NCBI GenBank assembly: GCA_046533895.1
Contig: JAWDOK010000003.1
Location: forward strand, 62,001-126,000
Reading direction: 5' to 3'
Length of the DNA: 64,000 bases
Source of the DNA: Acidianus hospitalis
GTDB lineage: Archaea; Thermoproteota; Thermoprotei_A; Sulfolobales; Sulfolobaceae
The notes beneath the pieces are model-generated. The model saw nothing but the letters and a program-made list of their open reading frames with translations. It was not told the origin of the DNA and did not search any database. Of this stretch, positions 10,484-21,019 are shown in pieces; within the stretch, counting starts at the first letter, position 1, and each line of letters starts with the position of its first letter. Made by a program: the position numbers and the translations under genes.

Positions 10484-11934
10484 TTACTTGTTGAAAGCTT
10501 CTTATATGTAATGTTGCTTGAAAGTGAAGCTAGAATAGTCATAATAACTGCTACTATTCCAGATATAATATAAATTACTGAAAAGGAATAATCTGAAGGG
10601 ATATTTGTAACGACATAAGTTAAATGATTATTATAATTGACTGGAACTTCTATAGCTGTTGTAAAAGTATCCATTATTGAGCCAGCTATTGTTGGGCCAA
10701 GACTCCCACCTATTAACCTAAATACTGTATTTATAGAAGTTGAAATTCCCATAACTTCTCTTTCTACTGAAAAAGTTAGGAGATTTATTAAAGCGACATT
10801 AAGGAATGCTGCGCCTAGCATTGAAATCGAAGAAATTAATATGATTAACTCTATTGGAGTCGAAGAGCCATTATAAACTAATAACGAAGTTATGAAGTAT
10901 GTAGGAACTAAAATTCCAGAACCTAAAACTAGGATTGGCTTAGGTCCTTTTAATGAAATACTCCTTCCAGCGCTCATAGCTCCTATTATTTGTATTAATG
11001 CTAATGGAAGTAAAGATAGCCCCGTCATGAAAATATCCAAGTTATATCCTATAGGAGTTGGCTCTTCAAACAAGTAAGTTAAGGATTGGTAAGCCATGAA
11101 TATAGCAAATCCTGCTACTACTGCAGCTAAGTTAGATATTAGCACGTTTCTCCTCCTTAATAAATTTACAGAAATTAGAGGATATTTGACTTTACTCTCA
11201 AAAAATATAAAAACACTAAACAGAACTATGGACAAAGTTAGTAAACTTATGGTACTAGGTGAAGTCCAACCCCAGCTAGGTGCTTCGGTTGTTCCTACGA
11301 TTATTCCTACTAAGGAAATGCCAAGAATTCCCGCGCCTATGTAATCTATTTTATAACCTTGTAACCTTATTCTAGATTCTCTTATTTCCTTAATTATCAA
11401 TACCGCAAGTATTATTACTAAAGGAATAACAGTGTGGTAAGTATATTGCCAACCCAATGTTTGCGAAATATATGCGCCTATGGGAAGAGATATTGCACTA
11501 CCTATTCCAAACATTGCACTTATAGTACCTTGAGCTTTCGGAACTAAGTTAGGTGGAAACTCTTCTCTGATTAGACTAAACGCTAGTGGAAACATTGCTA
11601 AGCCTAGCCCTTGAATTGCCCTAAATATTATGAGTGCAATAAAATTAGGCGAAAATCCAGTTAATGTCACTCCTAACGCATATATCCAAATTACAATACT
11701 CAGAATCTTTTTCTTACCATAAATATCTCCTAGTTTTCCTGCTATTGGGTTCATTATTATCCCACTTAACAAGTAAATTGAAATTACCCAACTAACTTGA
11801 GATGCAGTTACGTTAAATTCTCTTTCTATTGAAGGAAGTGAAGGTATTAACATTCCTTCAGTATACATTACCATTATTGCTAATGGAGCCATGATGTAAA
11901 GTGCTTTTTTAGCATAATTTAGGTCATAATCCAT
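10480..11934 (-). CDS. MFS drug/solute exporter (DHA2-like, about 14 membrane helices)
   Basis: A 484-residue polytopic membrane protein. The N-terminal half has the MFS loop 2-3 motif GKLGDIYGKKK and a YLLSGIIMNPIAGK helix typical of drug:proton antiporters of the EmrB/QacA type. About fourteen hydrophobic segments can be counted. The substrate is unknown. It leads a probable operon with the uracil-DNA glycosylase and the SDR-like gene. Its upstream region (11935-12089) is AT-rich. Confidence 0.9.
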   Translation of the reverse strand: MDYDLNYAKKALYIMAPLAIMVMYTEGMLIPSLPSIEREFNVTASQVSWVISIYLLSGIIMNPIAGKLGDIYGKKKILSIVIWIYALGVTLTGFSPNFIALIIFRAIQGLGLAMFPLAFSLIREEFPPNLVPKAQGTISAMFGIGSAISLPIGAYISQTLGWQYTYHTVIPLVIILAVLIIKEIRESRIRLQGYKIDYIGAGILGISLVGIIVGTTEAPSWGWTSPSTISLLTLSIVLFSVFIFFESKVKYPLISVNLLRRRNVLISNLAAVVAGFAIFMAYQSLTYLFEEPTPIGYNLDIFMTGLSLLPLALIQIIGAMSAGRSISLKGPKPILVLGSGILVPTYFITSLLVYNGSSTPIELIILISSISMLGAAFLNVALINLLTFSVEREVMGISTSINTVFRLIGGSLGPTIAGSIMDTFTTAIEVPVNYNNHLTYVVTNIPSDYSFSVIYIISGIVAVIMTILASLSSNITYKKLSTSK

Positions 11935-12089
11935 GTTAGAACATATTTTAGATATATCTAAAGTTTATAAAACTTAGCTAAAGCCAGTTTAAATGGTGAT
12001 AGTCAGTCATTCAACACTTTTCACAATAAATTAGAAGCATATACAATTATTACACTAACATATTAACTTAACTAGCTTAACTCTTATTA

Positions 12090-12145
12090 AAATCAGATCA
12101 TCGACCCTGTCTTCATTATTCCGTTTATGTCGGCATCATCATGTA
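12090..12145 (-). ncRNA. Box C/D guide sRNA
   Basis: On the minus strand the order is: box C AUGAUGA (12136-12142), a 12-nt guide, D' CGGA (12120-12123), a 3-nt spacer, C' AUGAAGA (12110-12116), a 13-nt guide, and box D CUGA (12093-12096). This is the full spacing of archaeal box C/D sRNAs, which direct ribose 2'-O-methylation of rRNA or tRNA with L7Ae, Nop5 and fibrillarin. D' and C' each differ by one base from consensus, as is common. The guide before D' contains GCCGACAU, complementary to the conserved AUGUCGGC of the 23S peptidyl-transferase loop (recalled sequence). It lies in the gap between two genes. Confidence 0.75.
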
Positions 12146-12176
12146 CCCCGTCCGGCTGTGAGTCCTCATTAAAGCA

Positions 12177-12662
12177 TTACTGCTTTTCAGACCCAAATAG
12201 GGGACGGGGCATTTTCATTATTTTGTAAACTCTATATAAAAGGATTATTAAGACTACTTGACCCAAATCAAATTGCAATGCCTTAGCACCGTTATATATT
12301 ATCTCCACAAAGAATGGGAGAATATACATTTGTGGATGCCAAGTTAAGTAAATTACAGAATAATTCAAATAATTAAGAAAAATGAAAGAAATTGCAGATG
12401 AATCAATTATTATATTATACCAAGGATTTTTACTACCCCAAAGTATTACTGCAGATATTATGAAAACCATTAAAGAGATAAAGGCTGAAAATGAAACCCC
12501 TACTGCATCACCTAAATTGTAAATTTTACCGTTATAAGCATAAACCTTTGGTTCATCCAACGGGGCTAAAGGACCTAGAGCAAGAGAGATTAATATCAGA
12601 ACTACTGCTACTATCCCTACTGTCATGTAATACTCTCCTTTAGTCGTAGGAGAAAAGCTCAT
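12177..12662 (-). CDS. Four-helix membrane protein of unknown function
   Basis: The 161-residue protein has about four hydrophobic segments (residues about 13-31, 52-74, 81-100 and 134-148), a short external loop after the first, and a charged C-terminus. No conserved metal- or cofactor-binding motif stands out and the family was not recognised. It is divergent from the helical protein at 12702, with a shared promoter region of about 40 bases. The box C/D sRNA gene lies just beyond its 3' end on the same strand. Confidence 0.75.
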   Translation of the reverse strand: MSFSPTTKGEYYMTVGIVAVVLILISLALGPLAPLDEPKVYAYNGKIYNLGDAVGVSFSAFISLMVFIISAVILWGSKNPWYNIIIDSSAISFIFLNYLNYSVIYLTWHPQMYILPFFVEIIYNGAKALQFDLGQVVLIILLYRVYKIMKMPRPLFGSEKQ

Positions 12663-12701
12663 AGGTAAAGCTTTATGCCTTTAATATATAGGTTTTTTCA
12701 T

Positions 12702-13010
12702 ATGTCGTTTTCAAAGAAGTTTTACGATATGCAGGACTTTATCCTATCAAGGACTGCCTTAGAAAAGGTAAAGAGACACGTAGAGGAAAGGAAAGAAAAT
12801 AGTATTTATAAATGGATTTCATCAGAATTAAATTATTTTATCAGCAAATATGAAAACGAATCGGATTTGAAAGAATGTATAAAAAGAATAAAAGACGGAA
12901 TATCGGCGGAAAATTATAGTTACATTCTACAAGGTTCTAAAGAATGCATAGAAACTCTTTCCAAAAAAATTAATGAGCTTTATGAAAGTCTAATGGAACA
13001 AGACCAGTAG
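12702..13010 (+). CDS. Small helical hypothetical protein
   Basis: The protein is about 102 residues, charged and almost wholly alpha-helical, without membrane segments or known motifs. The frame opens at an ATG at 12675, but that leaves only 12 bases to the divergent gene; the ATG at 12702 (MSFSKKF) leaves room for promoters and is preferred without proof. The 3' end overlaps the convergent permease gene by 21 bases. Confidence 0.65.
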   Translation: MSFSKKFYDMQDFILSRTALEKVKRHVEERKENSIYKWISSELNYFISKYENESDLKECIKRIKDGISAENYSYILQGSKECIETLSKKINELYESLMEQDQ

Positions 13011-13901
13011 GCCATTGATGTTCTCATACATGATATAAATTGCTACAGCTATAATTATCCCAGCAAATACTTTCCTTAACATACCTCTAGGCATTCTTGA
13101 TGCTATAGAGGCTCCTGCATATCCTCCTGCTATTCCGCCTACTAAATATGCTATACTAATCAATGGAAGAACGTAACCATAATATGCATAAACTGCTGCT
13201 GACGTTATTCCAAAAGTTCCTACTGAGATTAATGATGTCCCTACTGCCTTAATCATACAGAGTCCAGTGCTAAATAAAAGTCCAGGCACTATTAAAAATC
13301 CTCCACCTATTCCAAAATATCCAGATGCAAAGCCTACTATGAAACCAGTAGGAATTACTTTCTTTATTGAAACGTCTGATGTTAAGGATTTTATTGATAA
13401 AGCTGAGAGTCCTCTCAAACTTATTTGAGCTGTTTGAGTTTTACTAATTGTTCTAGTCTGTTTTTGTGGCCTTAGCATAAGTAATGCTACAACTATCATC
13501 AAAATTCCGAAGAAGAACAATAAGGACTGTCCAGGGGTTATATGACTAGCGTATCCGCCCAACGTTGCACCCGCTATACCCGGTATAGTGAACATTATAC
13601 CTTCTGGTAACCTTACATTTCCTTTCCTAAAATGCATATAGCTATTAATATATGCATTCAATCCTACAGCAAGTGCAGTAGTTCCTAAAGCTACATGAGC
13701 AACGTAATCAGAATACTCGTGTGCCAAAGTAGGATTTGATGCGTATTGCGGAGGAACAGTAGCCAACCCAACGAAATACAGTAATAAAGGCACTGCTAGT
13801 ATTGAACCTCCTCCTCCAATTAAACCCAAACTGAATCCAACGAGAACTCCTGAGATTATAGCAAGAATATATTCGATTGGGGTAACTACTATTGTTATCA
13901 T
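12990..13901 (-). CDS. TauE/SafE-family permease (possible sulfite/sulfonate exporter)
   Basis: A membrane protein of 303 residues with about eight helices arranged as two related halves. Both carry the glycine-rich family motif (GLIGGGGSILAVPLLLY at about 26-42, and FGIGGGFLIVPGLL in the second half). Members move sulfite, sulfonates or other small anions out of cells. In a sulfur oxidiser, export of sulfur oxyanions is plausible but inferred. A metal-type regulator follows upstream on the same strand, 49 bases away. Confidence 0.85.
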   Translation of the reverse strand: MITIVVTPIEYILAIISGVLVGFSLGLIGGGGSILAVPLLLYFVGLATVPPQYASNPTLAHEYSDYVAHVALGTTALAVGLNAYINSYMHFRKGNVRLPEGIMFTIPGIAGATLGGYASHITPGQSLLFFFGILMIVVALLMLRPQKQTRTISKTQTAQISLRGLSALSIKSLTSDVSIKKVIPTGFIVGFASGYFGIGGGFLIVPGLLFSTGLCMIKAVGTSLISVGTFGITSAAVYAYYGYVLPLISIAYLVGGIAGGYAGASIASRMPRGMLRKVFAGIIIAVAIYIMYENINGLLVLFH

Positions 13902-13950
13902 AACTTTATTCTCTTTACTTTATATTTTAAAAAGTTTCGATTGTAAAAAG

Positions 13951-14343
13951 TTAAGGTATTTCTTCTCCATGAGGACAATTTGAAGGCTTTCCAAGAAATA
14001 TGTATAATTTCTCAATTATCTCTTCTGGAACCATTAAGTCAAATTGCTTAGAATACTTACAAGCTTCATCCTTACTCATCCCTAATTTAACTAGGAAAGA
14101 TTCTATTACTCTATGGGCTCTAATAGCTTTCATAATATATTGTTTTCCTTCATCTGTAATCCATATTTCGTTCTTATCCTTGGTAACTAGACCTTTTTCT
14201 GCTAAATGGTTTAGCTCTTCAAATGCACTGGCTGGTGCAACCTTGACGTCCTTAGCTATTGCAGTTAACCTTGCTGGCTTTCCACTATCGTTATACCTCT
14301 TAATTACTAACAAGTATTGTAACTCCCTATGAGAGTACCTCAT
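13951..14343 (-). CDS. DtxR/MntR-type transcriptional regulator, short form
   Basis: A 130-residue protein with an N-terminal winged helix (residues about 4-62) followed by a dimerisation region containing AHRVIESFL and ending with NCPHGEE, the signature of iron- and manganese-dependent DtxR repressors. The SH3-like third domain is absent. Histidine and cysteine residues at the usual metal sites are present, so metal-dependent repression is plausible. It lies between the TauE/SafE gene (same strand) and the divergent Kef-type antiporter gene at 14382, and could control either. Confidence 0.85.
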   Translation of the reverse strand: MRYSHRELQYLLVIKRYNDSGKPARLTAIAKDVKVAPASAFEELNHLAEKGLVTKDKNEIWITDEGKQYIMKAIRAHRVIESFLVKLGMSKDEACKYSKQFDLMVPEEIIEKLYIFLGKPSNCPHGEEIP

Positions 14344-14381
14344 CAGATTTATATTCCCTAAGAAAATAATAAACCTTCACC

Positions 14382-15911
14382 ATGAGTTTGCTAATAATAT
14401 CTCTTCTTTATTTAGGCATAATGCTGATACTAGCAAAATTAATGGAAGAGGCTTTTTCCAGGTTAAGACTAGTACCCTTCGTCGGCTCAATATTCTTAGG
14501 AATTATTCTTGGTCAAGGAGTTCTTGACTTTATAAAGATTAACGAAATAATCTCTTTCATAACGTCTTTAGGTATAGTATTTTTACTATTTTTAGCTGGT
14601 GCAGAAGAAATAGGATTAAATGAAATAAATACTGATAAAAGCGTTTTAATATCATCTATCATACAATTAATATTACCATTTTCACTTCTCTTTCTTTTGT
14701 TATACTTTCTAAAAATACCAAATGCAATACTTCTTTCCATACCACTAGGTATGACAAGTGTGGGACCATTAACTAGGTTGCTTCTTGACTTAGGAATATC
14801 AAAGGAGAAAATAGGCGTCATGTTATTTTACGAGGGAACAATAGTAGAAATAACTTCAGTAATAATTTTTGCAATTATAAGTAATTTTGCAAAGAATTTT
14901 GCAATTACAATTTTAGAAATAATCGGTATTATACTTGGTATATTTTTATTGTCGCCCTATATAGCTAAAGCTCTTGAAAAAATAGAGATATACATAAATG
15001 CTAGAGAAGTTGAGTTTGCAAGTATAATATCTTTAATTCTTATAATTTCATTTATATCTGAGACATTTAGCTTTAATTCCGCTATAGCTGCATTATTCCT
15101 AGGGTTTTTACTTAGAGATTATTTTAAAGATAGAAAAGATCTTTTAGATAAATTTCACGGATTTACTTATGGATTTTTTGAACCATTATTTTTTGTTAGC
15201 ATAGGACTTTACTTCACAAAATTGAATTTTTCCATACTTTCTATAGGTATTATAATAACAGCAGTAATAGTTATAAGTAAATTCCTAGCTGGGTTTATAT
15301 CTGCTACCCTAGTAAAAGTTCCACGTATGATTAACGCATTAGGAACTTCTACTAAAGGAGGCGTCGACGCTTCGCTATTAATTAGTGCGCTGAGTTTAGG
15401 CCTTATAAATCGAATTGAATACTCGTTCTCGGCATTGGCAATATCCATTTCAGCTCTTTTAGTTCCATTAATATTCAAGGCAACATCAGGTTATAAAGTA
15501 AAAACTAGACAAAGAAATAAAAGTCTTATTGAAAATAAAATTTCAAATATTTTACCTAGTTTAAAATATGTGACTGCTTCTTGCGAAGAGAACTTAAGAA
15601 GTGTTATTCAAAAAATAAACGAGCTAGGAGTTAATGCCATAATTGTATGTAATGAGAGAAAAGTACTAGGATATATATCTACAGAAGAGCTGTTAGAAAT
15701 AGAACCATCAAAATATGAAGAGTTAAGAGCTTGCGACGTCGAGCTTCATGAAATTATTACACTTTACGATGAAGATAAAATAAAGAAACTCCTAGATACC
15801 TTCAGAGAGAAAGAGGTTCCCGTTATAGGAATTTTAAATAAAGATGGAGAACTAGTAGGCACCGTATATGAAAGAGATCTACTTAGATTATTATTAACGT
15901 TAAAGATTTAA
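14382..15911 (+). CDS. Kef/CPA2-type cation:proton antiporter with C-terminal CBS domains
   Basis: The first 380 residues are a twelve-helix CPA2 (NhaA/KefB-like) transporter, including TSVGPLTRLLLDLGIS and the GxxSTKGGVDASL segment before the eleventh helix. The C-terminal 125 residues form a pair of CBS domains, which often sense adenine nucleotides. The protein probably exchanges Na+ or K+ for protons at the membrane, relevant to pH homeostasis in acid. It is divergent from the DtxR-type regulator with a 38-base gap and 22 bases from the downstream aldolase ATG. Confidence 0.88.
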   Translation: MSLLIISLLYLGIMLILAKLMEEAFSRLRLVPFVGSIFLGIILGQGVLDFIKINEIISFITSLGIVFLLFLAGAEEIGLNEINTDKSVLISSIIQLILPFSLLFLLLYFLKIPNAILLSIPLGMTSVGPLTRLLLDLGISKEKIGVMLFYEGTIVEITSVIIFAIISNFAKNFAITILEIIGIILGIFLLSPYIAKALEKIEIYINAREVEFASIISLILIISFISETFSFNSAIAALFLGFLLRDYFKDRKDLLDKFHGFTYGFFEPLFFVSIGLYFTKLNFSILSIGIIITAVIVISKFLAGFISATLVKVPRMINALGTSTKGGVDASLLISALSLGLINRIEYSFSALAISISALLVPLIFKATSGYKVKTRQRNKSLIENKISNILPSLKYVTASCEENLRSVIQKINELGVNAIIVCNERKVLGYISTEELLEIEPSKYEELRACDVELHEIITLYDEDKIKKLLDTFREKEVPVIGILNKDGELVGTVYERDLLRLLLTLKI

Positions 15912-15933
15912 TCTACAATTCTTGCAGAGAAGT

Positions 15934-16800
15934 ATGAAAGGATTATTAACAGCTTTAGTTACTCCGTTTAATTCTTCTGGAGATTTAAACTTAGATGCCC
16001 TTGATACGCTTATAAAGTTCGATCTAAGTAGAGGGGTTGATGGCTTTTGGGTTCTAGGAACTACTGGAGAATTTAATATGCTCTCAATAGAGGAAAAGAT
16101 GCAAGTCGCTAAGAAGGTTATTGATTTAGCTAAAGGTAAAGTGTTATTGGGAGTTAACGAAAATTCAACATATAATTCTTTAAAGCTAGCAAAATATTTT
16201 GTTGACTTAGGAGTAAATGGAATTTTCTCTGTGCCTCCGATATATCATAAACCTAACGAAAAAGGTTTAATTCATTATTATGAAGACTTAGGTAAATTCG
16301 GAGAGGAGGTTTACGTATATAATATTCCATCCTTAGTAGGATATAATATTCCACTTACGGTATTACAGAAGCTTGTAGAAGATGGAATTATACAAGGTAT
16401 GAAGTATACTACTTCCGATTTTGAGAGTTTAATAAACTACATGAGATTCTTGAAGAATTTAAATAGTAAATTTGAGTTTTTAGCAGGAAATGATAAATTT
16501 ATTCTTATATCATTACTTTACGGTGTAGATGGAATAGTATCGGGAATCTCAAATTTCGCCCCAGAAGTGGTTTCTCAACTTTATAAAAATGTGAAGGAAG
16601 GTAAAATTACTGAAGCTTTAAAACTTCAAGAAATTGTAGACAAATTGGTCGAAGTTACTTCTTTAGCAGATTATCCAACAGGGATTAAGATTGCTTTAAG
16701 GTACAGAGGAATTGACGTAGGGAGTGGTAGAAAACCTTTAGAAGAAAATATAACTGCTGACTCCGCAATTTATCATACTCTAAAGGAATTTAACTTGTGA
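15934..16800 (+). CDS. DapA/NAL-superfamily class I aldolase or lyase
   Basis: A TIM-barrel enzyme. VTPF near the N-terminus, the GTTGEF phosphate/pyruvate-binding loop, YNIPSLVGYN with the catalytic tyrosine, and GMKYTTSD with the Schiff-base lysine are all visible. Members include dihydrodipicolinate synthase, N-acetylneuraminate lyase and 2-keto-3-deoxygluconate aldolases; the exact substrate is not resolved. A TTG at 15922 opens the frame, but the ATG at 15934 gives the family N-terminus. Its stop codon lies inside box C of the sRNA at 16795-16850. Confidence 0.88.
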   Translation: MKGLLTALVTPFNSSGDLNLDALDTLIKFDLSRGVDGFWVLGTTGEFNMLSIEEKMQVAKKVIDLAKGKVLLGVNENSTYNSLKLAKYFVDLGVNGIFSVPPIYHKPNEKGLIHYYEDLGKFGEEVYVYNIPSLVGYNIPLTVLQKLVEDGIIQGMKYTTSDFESLINYMRFLKNLNSKFEFLAGNDKFILISLLYGVDGIVSGISNFAPEVVSQLYKNVKEGKITEALKLQEIVDKLVEVTSLADYPTGIKIALRYRGIDVGSGRKPLEENITADSAIYHTLKEFNL

Positions 16801-16850
16801 TGAACTCGATGAAGGATGAATGGATGAATAGAATATCCCCGGCTGATCTA
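16795..16850 (+). ncRNA. Box C/D guide sRNA overlapping the end of the aldolase gene
   Basis: On the plus strand: box C GUGAUGA (16797-16803, containing the aldolase TGA stop), a 12-nt guide, D' AUGA (16816-16819), C' UGGAUGA (16821-16827), a 15-nt guide, and box D CUGA (16843-16846). The guide ending UAUCCCCGG next to box D is complementary over nine bases to CCGGGGAUA of the universally conserved 23S segment CCGGGGAUAACAGG (recalled sequence). By the fifth-nucleotide rule the target would be the third G of that run (E. coli G2446). It overlaps the 3' end of the convergent gene by a few bases. Confidence 0.75.
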
Positions 16851-17411
16851 ATTAACATAAATTTGCAAGTACTGAGTGCATGAATTAACCTTTATTGGAA
16901 TAATTAAGAGCGAATCTTTTTGCAAATTGTTAAGTTTTATACTTATTGATAGTAAAATTTTATTATTAGCCATATTTTCATAGATTGAGCAAATAAAGTA
17001 ATATTTCTCACAGCTTGGTATTGTTACATGAATTGTATTATTATTTGAGATAAGAGTAATAGATATATTAAAGGTTATTCTAGAATTTCCAGAATTTGTA
17101 CATATATAGCTAGGAGAAAGAATAAAAAGAGAAATATTATTAGTTCCCATAGGACCGGCTTTCATGTCAAGTAAGCTATATACTAGTAGTTGCCCATATA
17201 TTGTAAAATTAGATGGAATAACCGGAGCGTAGTATGTTATGTTTGCTTTAGAGTAGTTCAAGTCTAATTCGTTATGTATTTCCAACATAGAAATATTTCC
17301 TAATGATTTATTATTCTGGGGATATATTTCGACGGGCATCATTAGAACTACAAAGAAGGCTATTATTATTGCAAAAACTAAGCCTACTATGACCATTAAT
17401 AAAGGACTCAC
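16848..17411 (-). CDS. N-terminally membrane-anchored exported protein
   Basis: The 187-residue protein has one strong hydrophobic helix at residues about 4-27 and then an extracellular part rich in Asn, Ser, Thr and Ile with many NxS/NxT sequons. Cysteines in the second half could form disulfides. There is no recognisable enzyme motif. A pilin-like or surface-stalk role is possible because of the N-terminal helix, but no class III signal site is evident. It is divergent from the winged-helix membrane protein at 17510. Confidence 0.7.
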   Translation of the reverse strand: MSPLLMVIVGLVFAIIIAFFVVLMMPVEIYPQNNKSLGNISMLEIHNELDLNYSKANITYYAPVIPSNFTIYGQLLVYSLLDMKAGPMGTNNISLFILSPSYICTNSGNSRITFNISITLISNNNTIHVTIPSCEKYYFICSIYENMANNKILLSISIKLNNLQKDSLLIIPIKVNSCTQYLQIYVN

Positions 17412-17509
17412 AAAAACTACCTATTTTTAAAAAGTTTTATACTTATTCATCATATATACACTTGTATACAAACAAATTTTTATTTTAGTTTATACTGTAT
17501 TTTGATGTA

Positions 17510-17920
17510 ATGGAGAGCATTAATAGTAACGAGACTCGAAAGAAGATTTACTATTACCTTCTTAAACAGGGAAAGCCAACAGGGTTAAAGAAAATACAAA
17601 GAGATTTAGGAATAAGTTCACCGTCATTAGTTCATTATCATCTAAAGAGGCTTGAAGAACAAGGCCTTGTCAAGGAAACTCCAGAAGGTTACGTAATTAA
17701 TAAGGTTATACTCTCAGAATTTGTGAAAGTCGCAAATCATTTAATACCAATTTCCGCATTCTGGTCATCCTTTTTCCTTACTTCCTTAGTTCTAGAGATT
17801 GCTCTTTTATTAACCGGAAAAATAATTGATTCTGCGGTTTTTGGCTCAATAATAGTTGGAATTTCTTCTACATTAAGCGTAAAGGAACTAATTAAAAAAT
17901 ACAAGGAGACTAAACTCTAG
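17510..17920 (+). CDS. Membrane-bound winged-helix regulator
   Basis: Residues about 8-62 form a winged helix (ETRKKIYYYLL, then LGISSPSLVHYHLKRLEEQGLV), which usually binds DNA. Residues about 80-125 form two hydrophobic helices separated by a short loop, so the DNA-binding domain is tethered to the inner face of the membrane. One-component membrane regulators of this form are common in Sulfolobales. The ligand and target are unknown. The gene ends overlapping the convergent small membrane protein by 11 bases. Confidence 0.8.
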   Translation: MESINSNETRKKIYYYLLKQGKPTGLKKIQRDLGISSPSLVHYHLKRLEEQGLVKETPEGYVINKVILSEFVKVANHLIPISAFWSSFFLTSLVLEIALLLTGKIIDSAVFGSIIVGISSTLSVKELIKKYKETKL

Positions 17921-18200
17921 TAATATAATAGTAAAGAAGAATTATACTTAGAGTTGTAAAAATTGATATTGCGAGTGAAGGATAAATTATAACTGGATTT
18001 CTATTTGAACTCCACATGGAAAACGCGAATAAATCCGATACACTATCTAAAGTTAGAAATATTGAAACTACCAGCAATACTGAGAAGATTCTGCTTCTGT
18101 TAAACTCCCTTCTAAGTTTGTAAAACTCTGTGAATATCAATATAGATACAATAACTGATATTATAGCAAGGGTAATATGAATGTACCAGATCTCAAACAT
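17910..18200 (-). CDS. Small three-helix membrane protein
   Basis: A 96-residue protein with hydrophobic segments at about 7-24, 39-58 and 72-92, separated by a basic loop (KLRREFNRSR) and a polar loop. No family was recognised. It is convergent with the membrane-bound winged-helix gene, which may hint at a signalling pair, but that is speculation. It is divergent from the B12-binding subunit gene. Confidence 0.65.
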   Translation of the reverse strand: MFEIWYIHITLAIISVIVSILIFTEFYKLRREFNRSRIFSVLLVVSIFLTLDSVSDLFAFSMWSSNRNPVIIYPSLAISIFTTLSIILLYYYITRV

Positions 18201-18306
18201 AAAATATGAATAAGAACAGAGTTTATAAAGAATTTACCCAAATCTCACGCTCAATTATAGTCAGAAAAAGTTTAAACATTTTAAACACAATAAACTTTTG
18301 AGTAAT

Positions 18307-18715
18307 ATGGAAAAGAGAATAAAGGTTATAGTTGCAAAACTTGGTTTAGATGGCCATGATAGAGGTGCAAAGGTAGTAGCTAGAGCATTAAAAGACGCAG
18401 GAATGGAAGTAGTTTATACTGGATTAAGACAAACTCCTTCGCAGATAGTTAAAACCGCAATCCAAGAAGACGCAGATGTTATAGGAGTAAGTATCCTAAG
18501 TGGGGCACACTTAGAGTTAATACCACCATTAGTTAATCTCATGAAAGAAAATGGACTAACGGACGTAGGGTTAATAGTCGGTGGAGTTATACCACCGCAA
18601 GATATTGAAAAACTAAAAAATATGGGAGTAGATGAAGTTTTTCTACCAGGGTCTAGCTTAAAGGAAATCGTTGAAAAAGTTAAAAAGGTCGCTGAAAAGA
18701 AAAGAGGTATAAAAA

Positions 18716-18732
<17 letters not shown>
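18307..18732 (+). CDS. Methylmalonyl-CoA mutase, B12-binding (small) subunit
   Basis: The protein binds adenosylcobalamin for the mutase interconverting methylmalonyl-CoA and succinyl-CoA. The base-off cobalamin motif DGHDRG with its cobalt-binding histidine is near residue 17. The downstream SILSGAH and GGVIPPQD motifs complete the flavodoxin-like fold. A TTG at 18298 opens the frame; the ATG at 18307 gives the usual N-terminus. It overlaps the MeaB gene by 17 bases. The large catalytic subunit is not in this window. Confidence 0.95.
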
Positions 18733-19636
<904 letters not shown>

Positions 19637-19637
19637 A

Positions 19638-20860
<1,223 letters not shown>

Positions 20861-20982
20861 ACATATATCTGCGAATTAAAAAGATATAAAGTTTCTGAAG
20901 ATTTTGTAGATTTTTAGATAAAAAACAATTTCGACGAAAAATTAACTAAGATGAATAACGTATAAACATTTTTAAATAAAAG

Positions 20983-20990
20983 TTTATAAT
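20983..20990 (+). promoter_or_regulatory. TATA box of the SQR gene
   Basis: TTTATAAT lies about 30 bases before the ATG at 21020, placing the predicted transcription start at about 21013 with a very short leader. The flanking sequence is AT-rich. The fit to the archaeal TATA consensus and the distance are the only evidence. Confidence 0.5.
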
Positions 20991-21019
20991 TGTTAAAGTT
21001 ATAATGATATCGATCCTAT

